Below are positions 31,900 to 41,934 of a DNA stretch of 64,000 nucleotides, in pieces. The DNA is from Endomychus coccineus (Eukaryota; Arthropoda; Insecta; Coleoptera; Endomychidae). The stretch's first letter is position 1. Every line of letters starts with the position of its first letter. Under the pieces are notes generated by a model, which was not told where the DNA came from, made no database searches, and saw only the letters and a list, made by a program, of their open reading frames with translations. The stretch is from NCBI GenBank assembly GCA_958510875.1, contig CAUEHT010000002.1, forward strand, positions 62,001-126,000. Direction: 5' to 3'. The position numbers and the translations under genes are program-made.

Positions 31900-32643
31900 A
31901 TGTCTCAGACGTTCACTATCACGGGTAAGAGCTCCCGCTTATCTGTAGATTTCCACCCACCTATAGAACTAGATCCTCATTCATATTATTCTATCGCACT
32001 TGTTGGCTTGCATACGTACAATAGCATTCCGAACATTGAAGAAGGTTTTAATAAATTTTATTATAAAAATGTGAAGGGTGAGGAAGAAGTAGTAACTATA
32101 CCTACGGGGTTCTACGAGTTGACAGACATCGAGGATTTCATACAAAGTGCAGTTTGTGGGATAGGAGTGAAACAAGAAGAACGTGACCGGAAATTATCAA
32201 TAAAATCTAACAACAACACTCTACACACAGAGCTGAAGAGTGATTTTGAAGTGAATTTTATTCCTAAAGATAGTATAAGCGAACTGTTGGGATTCAGCAA
32301 AAAGAAATTGACATCTCGCGAACTACACGTATCTGATCGACCTATAAACATAATCAAAGTTCAAACAATACGTGTTGAGTGTAACTTAACCGCAGGAGCA
32401 TATTATAACAATAAGATAGCTCATACGATATATGAGTTCTCACCTCTTGTATTACCTGGGTTTTCCATTGATATAGAGCCGAAGAATCTTATTTATCTAC
32501 CGGTCATCAGCAAGACGTCCTTCGATAACATCACGCTGAATATTTTAGATCAGAATTGGAAACCGGTAAATTTTCGTGGAGAAGAAATTATTATACGATT
32601 GGAATTGAAAAAGATCGTTAGGAATTATACCTCACAACAATAA
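31900..32643 (+). CDS. Polinton minor capsid protein (penton-like), copy B
   Basis: 247 residues from MSQTFTITG. Upstream in-frame codons have no ATG and precede the predicted transcription start. The chain is rich in alternating polar/hydrophobic strands (SSRLSVDFHPPIELD, YYSIALVGLHTYNSIPNIE, IDIEPKNLIYLP, FRGEEIIIRLELKK), as expected for a single jelly-roll vertex protein, and the position between protease and major capsid is the usual one in Polintons. Copies A and C are broken. The assignment rests on size, strand pattern and neighbours, not on a catalytic motif. Confidence 0.75.
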   Translation: MSQTFTITGKSSRLSVDFHPPIELDPHSYYSIALVGLHTYNSIPNIEEGFNKFYYKNVKGEEEVVTIPTGFYELTDIEDFIQSAVCGIGVKQEERDRKLSIKSNNNTLHTELKSDFEVNFIPKDSISELLGFSKKKLTSRELHVSDRPINIIKVQTIRVECNLTAGAYYNNKIAHTIYEFSPLVLPGFSIDIEPKNLIYLPVISKTSFDNITLNILDQNWKPVNFRGEEIIIRLELKKIVRNYTSQQ

Positions 32644-32723
32644 ATAATAATCCAATACTCACCACCACTCATTATATGAAAGGAATTCAACTGAGAAGGT
32701 TGCAGTAGCCATCACTTGAGAAC

Positions 32724-32903
32724 ATGGGTTTGGATTTCAGCAATAAAAGACATCTCCATAGTGGTCATCAGTCATTATCTACAACGAGCTCGAGGGAGAA
32801 GGTTGCTTCTGCATCACTATCATTGGAAAATATAAATTTTTTGAAGTCCCTTGGTTACAATGTCGGAAAAACTTCAAATATTCAACGAGCCAAACTTCAA
32901 TGA
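32724..32903 (+). CDS. Small overlapping ORF before the major capsid gene, copy B (59 aa)
   Basis: MGLDFSNKRH ... ENINFLKSLGYNVGKTSN, TGA at 32,901-32,903. The last 44 bp overlap the major capsid start (32,860) in a different frame. The ORF is open in all three Polinton copies (also 20,428-20,643 and 53,453-53,632), although the capsid genes beside two of them carry stops. The FLKSLG phrase resembles the C-terminus of small proteins I recall near insect Polinton capsid genes. Function unknown. Confidence 0.6.
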   Translation: MGLDFSNKRHLHSGHQSLSTTSSREKVASASLSLENINFLKSLGYNVGKTSNIQRAKLQ

Positions 32904-34062
32904 AGACATCATCCGAGAAGAAACTCATACCTACTATCCCCACACAACATCTTTTGGCAACAGCGATGAAATTGAGATATTAATCAATCAACAAGATGTG
33001 TTGGTAGATTTGGCCTCGTCTGCTTTATTCATCGAGGCAGAATTCCAGCCAGAAGCAAGTGGTGATGGTGAATGTAAACTAACGAATAATTTCGGAGCGT
33101 TTCTCTTCGAATATATCAGTTATGAATTGAATGGAAAAGAGATAGACAAAGTACGTGATCCTGGTATTGTCAGCACCATCAGAGCTTATCTAACATATGC
33201 CAAACATGAATCTATACCTCTAGCTATTTCTGGATGGTCATTTAAGGATGTATTGAGTTCAGTCTACAATAATAAAATCAATTTATGGATACCGTTGAAT
33301 TTTCTACTAGGCCTATTCATTGACTATAACAAAGTTTTGAGTGGAAAACATAAGCTGCGCTTGATAAGGTCTCGAACCGATAACGATTGCTATACTAATA
33401 GCACAGGCACGAAAACGGCTAAAATAAATGTGAAGACGATAGCATTAAAAGTGCGACATGTGTTTCCAAGTGATCAAGTTAAATTTCAAATGTTGGGGAA
33501 TTTGAGTGCTGAGAAGCCTATTTTGATTCCATTCCGTAGTTGGGATCTGCATGAAAATCCGTTGATGAAGGAGAGCACTCGCGACATTTGGGCTGTTAAA
33601 ACTTCAATGAATTTGGAACGACCCAGATATGTGATTCTAGCTTTCCAAACTGATCGAAAAAATAATCCTGTTAAGCACAGTGCATATTTCGATAATATAA
33701 ACTTGCTAAATGTTAAATTATACTTGAATTCAGAGTGTTATCCATATGAAGCAATGAAATTGAATTTCACCGACCAGCAATACGTGGAAGCATACCAGAT
33801 GTACTATGATTTCCAGAAATCATTTTCAAATAAAATAATAAGCGAACCCATGTTGGATTATATAGCATTCAAGAATAGAGCAATTTTTGTGATTGACTGT
33901 TCAAAACAAAACGATGCTATAAAGTCATCAACAGTTGACGTCAAACTAGAGATGGAAAGTTTCCTGAATTTCCCCAAAAACACCAGGGCTTATTGCATCA
34001 TCATTAACGATCGTATAATGGAGTATTCTCCGATTACAGGATCAGTTCGGAATTTGGTGTGA
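32860..34062 (+). CDS. Polinton major capsid protein (F54H12.2-like), copy B
   Basis: 400 residues from MSEKLQIFNEP; the codons before this Met have no ATG. Conserved Polinton capsid features: an N-terminal strand region (DEIEILINQQDVLVDLASSALFIEAEF), FGAFLFEYISYELNGKEID, then RAYLTYAKHES, and in the second half LIPFRSWDLHENP and YVEAYQMYYDFQ. It is expected to fold as a double jelly-roll and form the hexameric capsomers. Shorter than many Polinton capsid proteins but the same length in all three copies here. Only this copy is fully open. AATAAA at 34,134-34,139 is a likely polyadenylation signal. Confidence 0.85.
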   Translation: MSEKLQIFNEPNFNEDIIREETHTYYPHTTSFGNSDEIEILINQQDVLVDLASSALFIEAEFQPEASGDGECKLTNNFGAFLFEYISYELNGKEIDKVRDPGIVSTIRAYLTYAKHESIPLAISGWSFKDVLSSVYNNKINLWIPLNFLLGLFIDYNKVLSGKHKLRLIRSRTDNDCYTNSTGTKTAKINVKTIALKVRHVFPSDQVKFQMLGNLSAEKPILIPFRSWDLHENPLMKESTRDIWAVKTSMNLERPRYVILAFQTDRKNNPVKHSAYFDNINLLNVKLYLNSECYPYEAMKLNFTDQQYVEAYQMYYDFQKSFSNKIISEPMLDYIAFKNRAIFVIDCSKQNDAIKSSTVDVKLEMESFLNFPKNTRAYCIIINDRIMEYSPITGSVRNLV

Positions 34063-34395
34063 AGAACCAGGTGATGAATCATAATGTTATAATTTATGTT
34101 CTAAATGATGTACTATCAAAATGTATCTTTCCCAATAAATGTTATTATTATTATATTTGATATTTTATTTCTCAAACGGTAGGTGGTCATGTAAACATCC
34201 GACGATCATAGTTTGTAAACTATGGTAGTCGGTTGCTGGAAATGAAACAAATTGAAACAACTAGTGACGTTATCAGTCAGTTATCAACGTTTGCAATGAT
34301 ATCGAAACGGAGAGTTACCCCCCACCCTCACTATTCACGTTCACGTTCTCACGTATGTAAGAGAGAATCATTTCAGAAAATGTTCAGTTATAAAA

Positions 34396-35393
34396 ATGAA
34401 CTTAGCAGGGTGCGTTCGTGATTCAAATGTGGCTACATGGTCCACCAACAATTTTATTAAGTTAACAGTTAATGAAGTGTGTCTAAAATTTGGGATCGAT
34501 ATAAGAAACGATAAAAGAAACTATTTATTTTGGAATATTCAACTAAACCAACGCGTTCTGATGAATGAAGATCTATTGGATTGGTTAGGTTATCGCGGCA
34601 AAAAATATCATGCTGAAAAGGGTGTTATAACAAGATTGTTGAGGAAAAACCCGCATATACACCATTTAGAAATTTGTGATAAGACTGATGCACGAAAGAA
34701 ATATTATGTTCTAGATGCTATTGATTTCGAATCATTATTGATGCAAATGCGAACTCCTAAAGTCATCGAGTTACGTGAACTGTTTTCGTTAATGAAATTT
34801 ATTATGATGAAATATTGTGAGTACGAGAAATTCCATGAACAACAAGAACGTGAAAGAGCTGAGGAACGTGAATGTCTTGCGAATGAACGATCTCAACGCT
34901 TATCTCAACAAATTCAAATGAATGTTATCACCTTACGGAATAACATTGCACCAAATATTGTTCCACCTCCTATAAATTTTGGAAAGAGACGAAATTTAGG
35001 TAATTACTTTGTTTTTTATAATAAAATTTATATAATATATATTATTTAGGATTATATCGAACATCGAATGATATGAGACCAGAATGGTACCTAATGCGTC
35101 GACAGGAGGATGGTTGGCGTGATGCCGACAGAAAATTACAAAATCGGGAAATGCGATTAATACGTAAATGGTCTAACATATCTCATGCTATCGATATTGG
35201 TAACGAAGTGAAACAGAATTTCCGCCGCGATTTGAAATGGTATGCAAGAGGAAATATTATTCATGCCGCAGAAGAAGAGGGGGGTGAACAATTGATTAGT
35301 GATATCAACATCGAGTCATTGATAGAATGTGTTATCAATCACAAAAATAAAGCTTATGAACTAGCAAATGATAATGTCAATATATTATTATAA
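34396..35393 (+). CDS. MSV199-DUF3627 protein gene with a 50-bp intron, copy B
   Basis: Exon 1 is 34,396-34,999 and exon 2 is 35,050-35,393. The intron (35,000-35,049) is GTAATTAC...TTATTTAG, phase 1, and joining restores ...RRNLGLYRTSND in frame, giving 315 residues. The N-terminal 120 residues (TWSTNNFIKLTVNEV, FGIDIRNDKRNYLFWNI, DLLDWLGYRGKKY) have the look of the MSV199 domain. A Glu/Arg-rich helix follows, and exon 2 (PEWYLMRRQEDGWRDADRKL ... WSNISHAIDIGNEVKQ) matches DUF3627. That pairing is known from iridoviruses and entomopoxviruses; its function is unknown and it is probably DNA-binding. A TATAAAA directly precedes the ATG, so the start could lie further in. Copy C has the same intron but broken exons. 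Confidence 0.7.
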
Positions 35394-35438
35394 TTATCAT
35401 TCCTTTTGTTTTATTAAAACACTTATATCTTCATACAA

Positions 35439-36090
35439 TCATTTATTTACATGGTAAATAGCCTTCTTTACATATTTAACAAACATTTTCAACATTAGTA
35501 CTGATAAAGAAGATAAAATTGCATACAAAATTGCGAAAATTTTAGAAATTTCTTCGTCTAGTGAGGATGATGTACGTGTGGATGGTGTTGATATTGTCTT
35601 TTGTATGACATGTGGTAAACATGATGATTGTTGGAGCAATTGCCATTCAGCCATATCTCCCTCACTCCGATCAAAGAATAAAAGTTTAAGTTTATAATGT
35701 ATGGTGGTACGATTATCTTGAGGAATGTTGAATGCGAATACCTCTAATTGATTATCGTTGATTTTTCTAAAATTCATCGGAATCCATTCGGTACGGTTAC
35801 ACCCCCCACCACCATCGGTTGCAACATCCTTCAGACAAATATAAATGCGCTCCACGTGTTGGGGAACGTTTGCGTATAGAATACCATTCAGAATTGTGGT
35901 TAGAATCACGAAATTTGTTTTTAACATCCCCACTCCCATCATTATCTTCACTTTTTGCACTTGTAAATGTATTCAACAGTCTTATAACTTTTATTTTATG
36001 TTCGTAAAAATTCAAGTCTCTTCTTAGTTCATGAACTTTCTCCACAAATTTTCTAAGTATACGTGTGTTTTCTTCAAAAGATATATGCAT
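35439..36090 (-). CDS. Overlapping two-frame gene with C-terminal membrane helix, copy B
   Basis: Two minus-strand frames overlap by about 160 nt. Frame 1 (36,090-35,797) starts MHISFEENTRILRKFVEKV, is Lys/Glu-rich and ends after SIRKRSPTRG. Frame 2, +1 relative to it (35,960-35,439), covers HVERIYICLKDVATDGGGGCNRTEW and FNIPQDNRTTIHYKLKLLFF, then a Ser/Thr stretch and a hydrophobic helix (FAILYAILSSLSVLMLKMF) with a basic tail. Frame 2 alone has poor N-terminal sequence (MQKVKIMMGV), so one protein made by a +1 frameshift or by unseen splicing is plausible. The same overlap exists in copy C. Family not recognised; likely a type II or tail-anchored membrane protein. Confidence 0.55.
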
Positions 36091-36194
36091 AATGACACAT
36101 TTACAAACTTACTGGATATCTTTATCATAACCTCCAACTATTCACATTTACACATAGAGTATCATTATTATTACTCGCATTTCATTCCTCATCT

Positions 36195-36415
36195 GACCAT
36201 CATAGTTCGTGAACGATGATGACGTCATCATCGTTCGTAAACTATGGTCGCCGGGTTGAATCAGTTACTGTCATTGGCTTGAAGCAGTGACGTCATCATC
36301 GTTCGTGAACTATGGTCGCCGGATTGAATCAGTTACTGTCATCGGTTCGAAGCAGTGACGTCATCATCGTTCGTAAACTATGGTCGCCGGATTGAAACAA
36401 TGACAAAGCAGTCTT
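36195..36415. repeat. TGACGTCA-centred palindromic repeats (cluster 2)
   Basis: A 46-bp palindrome at 36,201-36,246 is followed by two units of about 68 bp (GAAGCAGTGACGTCATCATC, then ATGGTCGCCGGATTGAATC, CAGTTACTGTCAT). The mirror image is at 26,401-26,560. Confidence 0.9.
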
Positions 36416-37395
36416 TGTCACGTGGTGGTGACACCTACACGAAGCAGCCTGTACCTTCGGTCCGCCATGACATCTGTCACGTGACACCTACACGAAGCAG
36501 CCTGTACCTTTAGCTCACCATGACAGCTGTCACGTGTTGGTGACACCTACACGAAGCAACCTGTACCTTTGGTTCACCATGACAGCTGTCATATGGTGGC
36601 GACATCTCCATGAAGCAGCCTGTACCCAAGGGTCGCCATGACAGCTGTCACGTGGTGGCGACATCTCCACGAAGCATTCTGTACCTTTAGCTCACCATGA
36701 CAGCTGTCACGTGTTGGTGACACCTACACGAAGCAACCTGTACCTTTGGTTCACCATGACAGCTGTCATATGGTGGCGACATCTCCATAAAGCAGCCTTT
36801 ACCCAAGGGTCGCCATGACAGCTGTCACGTGGTGGCGACATCTCCACGAAGCATTCTGTACCTTCGATGACAGCTGTCACGTGGTGGTGACATCTCCATG
36901 AAGCAGCCTGTACCTTGGGTTCGCCATGACAGCTGTACCTTATGGTCGCCATGACAGCTGGACCTTATGGTAGCCATGACAGCTGTACCTCATGCTCACC
37001 ATGACAGCTGTACCTCATGCTCGCCATGAAGGCTGGACCTTATGGTCGCCTTGACAGCTGGACCTTATGGTCACCATGACAGCTGTCACTTGGTGGTGAC
37101 ACCTACACGAAGCAACCTGTACCTCATGATTGCCATGACAGCTGGTCCTTATGGTCGCCATGACAGCTGGTCCTTATGGTCGCCATGACAGCTGGACCTT
37201 ATGGTCGCCATGACAGTTGGTCCTTATGGTCGCCATGACAGCTGGTCCTTATGGTCGCCATGACAGCTGGTCCTTATGGTCGCCATGACAGCTGGTCCTT
37301 ATGGTCGCCATGACAGCTGGTCCTTATGGTCGCCATGACAGCTGGACCTTATGGTCGCCATGACAGTTGGACCTTAGGGCCGCCATGCTGCCATG
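36416..37395. repeat. CAGCTG minisatellite, inverted copy
   Basis: Reverse complement of 25,261-26,400, with the same succession of 59-bp then 25-bp units. It differs in unit number and scattered bases. Confidence 0.95.
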
Positions 37396-37590
37396 TGTTA
37401 GTCACGTGACTCTGTACATGTGACACACTTTTTGAACACACCCTGTATACTCTTTACAAATAAAATAAAATCCTTATCACCTACATCCTTTCAGAACTGA
37501 TAAGGACGAGCTCATGCACCGGATGCACATCGACAGCTAGACCGGAAGTGGAGACCGGATATCCTGGTGCCGTGGTAGTCCAGTTCATCT
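37396..37590 (-). repeat. Spacer shared by Polinton junctions, inverted copy
   Basis: Reverse complement of 25,061-25,260, nearly identical (GGATATCCTGGTGCCGTGGT, CTAGACCGGAAGTGGAGACC in this orientation). Confidence 0.85.
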
Positions 37591-37965
37591 ACTCACGTGT
37601 CTGGAACACGTGTCTGAATGCTGAAACACGTGTCTGAATGTTGAAACACGTGTCTGAATGTTGAAACACGTGTCTGAAACACGTGTCTGAATGTTGAAAC
37701 ACGTGTCTGAATGTTGAAACACGTGTCTGAAACACGTGTCTGAATGCTGAAACACGTGTCTGAATGTTGAAACACGTGTCTGAATGTTGAAACACGTGTC
37801 TGAAACACGTGTCTGAATGTTGAAACACGTGTCTGAATGTTTAAACACGAGTCTGAATGTTGAAACACGTGTCTGAATTTTGAAACACATGTCTGAATGT
37901 TGAAACACGTGTCTCAATGTTGAAACACGTGTCTGAAACACGTGTCTGAATGTTAAAGCATGTGT
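37591..37965. repeat. 20-bp CACGTG minisatellite (array 3)
   Basis: About 18 units of TGAATGTTGAAACACGTGTC, with half units (TGAAACACGTGTC) at intervals, next to the right TIR. Confidence 0.95.
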
Positions 37966-38039
37966 TGAATCATGCGATAAAACATGTGCATGAGTGTATT
38001 ACAAACATTATGATTATTAACATTTTATTCCTCATTAGC

Positions 38040-38300
38040 CCATCACAGTTCGTGAACGATGATGACGTCATCATCGTTCGTAAACTATGGTCGCCGGTTT
38101 GAATCAGTTACTGTCATTGGCTTGAAGCAGTGACGTCATCATCGTTCGTGAACGATGGTCGCCGGATTGAATCAGTTACTGTCATTGGCTTGAAGCAGTG
38201 ACGTCATCATCGTTCGTAAACTATGGTCGCCGGGTTGAATCAGTTACTGTCATTGGCTTGAAGCAGTGACGTCATCATCGTTCGTAAACTATGATCGCCG
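38040..38300. repeat. TGACGTCA-centred palindromic repeats (cluster 3)
   Basis: One palindrome (38,044-38,089) plus three units of about 68 bp, each with GCAGTGACGTCATCATCGTT and CGCCGG. These abut the inner edge of the right TIR after about 125 bp of unique sequence. Confidence 0.9.
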
Positions 38301-38427
38301 GATCTTCAATGCAATAAAACACCACTTACTCGTCAAAATCCTTATGTATTCCGATACACATAAAGCTATAGTCTGATGTTCTCACCCACCCCAATTTGTA
38401 TGCATCATATTGATTTTCCCTACATCA

Positions 38428-41400
38428 GCGGTAAATATTCTCTCTTATCTCGAGTGTTGAAGCCGATAAAGTTGTCACATTCAGAATAGCGAATATGAAA
38501 ATAATAAATAACCTATCAATTCGTTGAAGCTTCTTTCTTCATGTGGGTTATCAATCTCAAACTTGAAGAATCTCAAATGAGTCTCTACAGGTAATAATAG
38601 TCAAACATATTCATTTAGCCCCGACCAACACACAGGCCCTCGTAGGCTCGCAAATGATAACAATGTTGCATACAAAATAGCTTTAGGCAATAAGCCGTTA
38701 CATGGGAAATATCGATATTCTCAAATAAAAAGGTAATAAAAGTGGGGTAATTTCTACAGCAGATATTTAACCTCAAAGATTCATCTGTTCAATGTTTGAG
38801 TCCTCATCGAACCATCATAGTTCGTGAACGATGGTGACGTCATAGGCTGTTGAATCACGTGCTAAACAAGTGTCTGAATGTTGATAAAGATCGCTTATGA
38901 AGATACTATAGCTCTACTCAATGTTCAGACTTTTATGAAGCATGTGTTTGAATGTCATATAGATTAGCGCTTATGAAGATATTCATATGATTATGTAAAC
39001 CCGTGAACAAAAATGTGTTTATCATTATAATCTTTTACGCGAACGTATGGAGTTTGTAAAAGTTGTGCTCGTGAAATAAGATAGTACAGATTGCTAATGG
39101 AGATATTTATATAATTATTATTGGTATTTTATTCCTCATCAGCCCATCATAGTTCGTGAACGATGATGACGTCATAGGCTGTTGAATCACGTGCTAAACA
39201 GGTGTCTGAATGTTGATAATGATCGCTTATGAAGATACTATAGCTCAATGTTCAGACTTTTATGAAGCATGTGTTTGAATGTCATATAGATTAGCGCTTA
39301 TTAAGATATTCATATGATTATTATTATTATCCACATCTATTCCTCATCCTGCCATCATAGTTCTACCTCTTGGGTGGTTGGGGAAATGAGTTCGATCTCT
39401 ATAAAACTCCCCCGTATATATGTTTCCATTGAAATTGATTGAATTTTATAAAAAGCTAACTATCCGTCTGTCTGTCTGTTCCTATGAAGAAATGTGTGTC
39501 GATGAAAAATGTTTTATTAGTATATTTTTGCATACTGAAAAAATTATATTAGCACATCTATATGTTTAAGATGATTAAAAATGTATTTTGTTATATAGCA
39601 ATCGAGCTGTACAGACAGTTCGAATAATCATCGTGATGAGTAACACCGCTTCGTCTAGATTCTGTATAGGTATTGGCTACACCCAGCAGCAGCTAGATTT
39701 CGGGTTATATTATGCGATTTACAATCAATATGATTCGAATATATATATATATATATACATACAATATGTTTGATTTGAAATAAAGTATTCTCATCGCGTT
39801 TGAAGGTGATCGGTGTAACTTTCTTATCGCTCGAGCGAGCTGTAGCTCTACCACAAAATATGATAGTGGATATTGTTCAACCTGCGACATAAACTTATTT
39901 CATTTATATCGGATAATTTATGAAACATACATGAATGAATATTATAGCGAATTATGTTTACTTCGGAACTAATTTTGGAAAAACATTTTATATATATTCA
40001 TATTACTTTCGGATAACTTATGAAACTACTTTAACATTGAAGGATCGCGCATCATTACGATAATTTCAAGTTGAATACATTGCTCTTGGAGATGATTTAG
40101 CACAACCTTATCGCTCTCAAGTGGGCTAATGATACATACTTAAAATATTATAACGAATATTGTACTCGCTAGTACTAATCAAGCAAAACGTCCTTAGATG
40201 ATTTAATATTTATTTTCTGCAAACGCTTCATAATATCGCTATTATGAGAAGCAGTATTTTTGAAAACTATCACATGTTAGATGTTATGGCCCCCTTATTG
40301 GAGACCTGTGAGGGCAGACAATGCACCGCGACCGATACCATTATAACTCAGACAAAAACCCTGCGACTAACGGCATGTACAAACAACCCCACATTTCATT
40401 GAAGACTCCTGCAGAGGTAGATACCTCACTGAAGACCTGCTTGATAGACATCATTATACCTGCACACTCTGTATAACCTCACATACACACCTGTCTCGTT
40501 GGAGACCGCGCCAGCTTCATTCAAATTCACATGACTAACGTCATACATAAACAATCTGTATAGCCACACATTCCATACTCCATTGAAGTCTCCCAACTCC
40601 ATTTTGTATACTAAAAATAATATCCATATATGTTTAAGATGATTGAAATCGCCTTTTGTAATATAGCAATCAAGTAAGGTACAGACGGCTTGAATAAACG
40701 TTTTGAAAGTAATTTACTTATAAACATCGCGTTCGAGAAATGCAGAAGAAGATATCATTTCTATACTATATAACATTCCATCTATGCATCCAAGGAGCAG
40801 CAGCCCTCCCATGATACCTCCGATGAATACCCTGTCTCTTTCAAAAATCACGTGACTGACGATATGTACAAACAACACTATTTCAAAACCCCTATGGGCT
40901 AGCGCTATGAAGTCTCACATTCCATACCTCGCTGTAGGCTTCGTGACATACCTGCATGACTGACGTCATGTAAAACAATTACCTGCATCATATAGACTGC
41001 AATATACTCGCACTTATCACTCAGACCGGATACCCCGCGGTTATATCTACAACATTAAAATCGCTTGTTCTCAATTCCTCCATAGCTGAGCGGTTAAGGA
41101 GCTGGCTTTGGATTTCATTTCTCGGGTTCGATTCCCGTGTGTAGAAAAATATCTTGATGCTGCTTTACATTGAAGTTCTCCCTAACCTCACATATTGCTT
41201 GCTGTCTACCTTGAACTATCTTGTATATACAGGCTGATTACCACTACTCGGTCTCCATCATACAACCATAGCAGAAGGGCCCCTAGCGGTCAGAGATCAC
41301 ACCCTGGCCGTCTACCCGGTAACACCTAGAGGTTAGAGGCGAGACCACACCCTAACCGTCTACCCGGCCGGTAATACAGGGTCAGTACTTACCGATACCT

Positions 41401-41526
41401 GTCTGGGCATACCGCGCCCATAACTGATAAGGAACCCCAAGGTCGTCTGAGATCGTGCATGACTACTGGTTGCCTACATCTGATAAGGCTCTCTATCAGG
41501 CGGGCCCAAGTGCCGGTATCCCTACT
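38428..41526 (-). repeat. Right terminal inverted repeat of the Polinton (3.1 kb)
   Basis: Inverted match of 15,286-18,914 without the BEL fragment. It ends GGTATCCCTACT and is followed by the ACCCTA duplication. An ORF of 150 codons at 16,469 in the left arm is interrupted by a stop in this arm (AAGTAAATTAC), so no TIR gene is supported. Confidence 0.92.
41076..41144 (+). repeat. tRNA-like sequence in the right TIR
   Basis: TCCTCCATAGCTGAGCGGTT, a perfect B-box GGTTCGATTCC at 41,125-41,135 and A-B spacing of about 40 bp. Mirror image of 15,670-15,736. Reads inward to outward, towards the element end. Confidence 0.5.
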
Positions 41527-41532
41527 ACCCTA
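41527..41532 (+). repeat. Right 6-bp target site duplication (ACCCTA)
   Basis: Directly follows GGTATCCCTACT; identical to 15,280-15,285. The reconstituted empty site would read GACACCCTATAAATG. Confidence 0.9.
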
Positions 41533-41552
41533 TAAATGAATTCTCAGGAGAT

Positions 41553-41812
41553 ATGTCACATTTACACATATGCTTATTATTTCCGTCTTTATGTAAGTTT
41601 CGACCTCACGACTACATCAGGTGAAATCTTATTCATATGCTATTCTCCAAATATCACTAGACATCTCCGATGACTGTCATTCAAATAACCGAAAATTTGA
41701 AAACATTTTTTTTAAATTTTGATATTGTACAAAAATCCATGAGTGTCTCCTGATGATGGTCATGAGACCCAAAAGTACGTAAAGGCTAGAATAATGAACA
41801 TATGTGTCAGTG
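41553..41812. mobile_element. Small foldback element (MITE-like)
   Basis: CACATATGCTTATTATTTCC...CTTTATGTAAGTTTCG is complementary to the right arm around 41,745-41,812 (GATGATGGTCATGAGACCC, CGTAAAGGCTAGAATAATG). Same family as the foldback at 62,177-62,611. No coding sequence. Confidence 0.65.
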
Positions 41813-41934
41813 TGACCTGTTTCCTATGAATTTATGGTAATTCATACCTGATAGTAACTGACACATGTTGGGATATATCAATACATTAGTAGTCTTTTCA
41901 TTATCAGGATATATTTCATATTAAGCTATTTATC

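Larger units (their letters stand above)
15286..41526. mobile_element. Complete Maverick/Polinton insertion, 26.2 kb, palindromic, no polymerase seen
   Basis: Ends are AGTAAAGATACCGGCACTTG at left and its inverse (AGTAGGGATACCGGCACTTG on the minus strand) at right, with 6-bp ACCCTA on both sides. Inside are long TIRs, a + strand gene block at 27.0-36.1 kb and an inverted, partly deleted copy at 19.2-24.5 kb. A centre of minisatellites lies between them, and a second minisatellite block sits at 36.2-38.3 kb. The gene set is that of Polintons: packaging ATPase, integrase with chromodomain, adenain-type protease, major and minor capsid proteins. The protein-primed DNA polymerase B usual in this group is absent from all six frames supplied, so the copy is probably dependent on others for replication. 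Most block B genes are open, so the insertion is recent. Confidence 0.93.

Noticed and set aside
41076..41144. True tRNA gene
   Set aside because: Pol III boxes are good, but acceptor-stem pairing and the anticodon arm are poor; kept as tRNA-like only.
15286..41526. Polydnavirus or other integrated virus in place of a Polinton
   Set aside because: AG ends, 6-bp duplication, TIRs and the integrase-ATPase-protease-capsid set fit Polintons; no polydnavirus-type genes seen.
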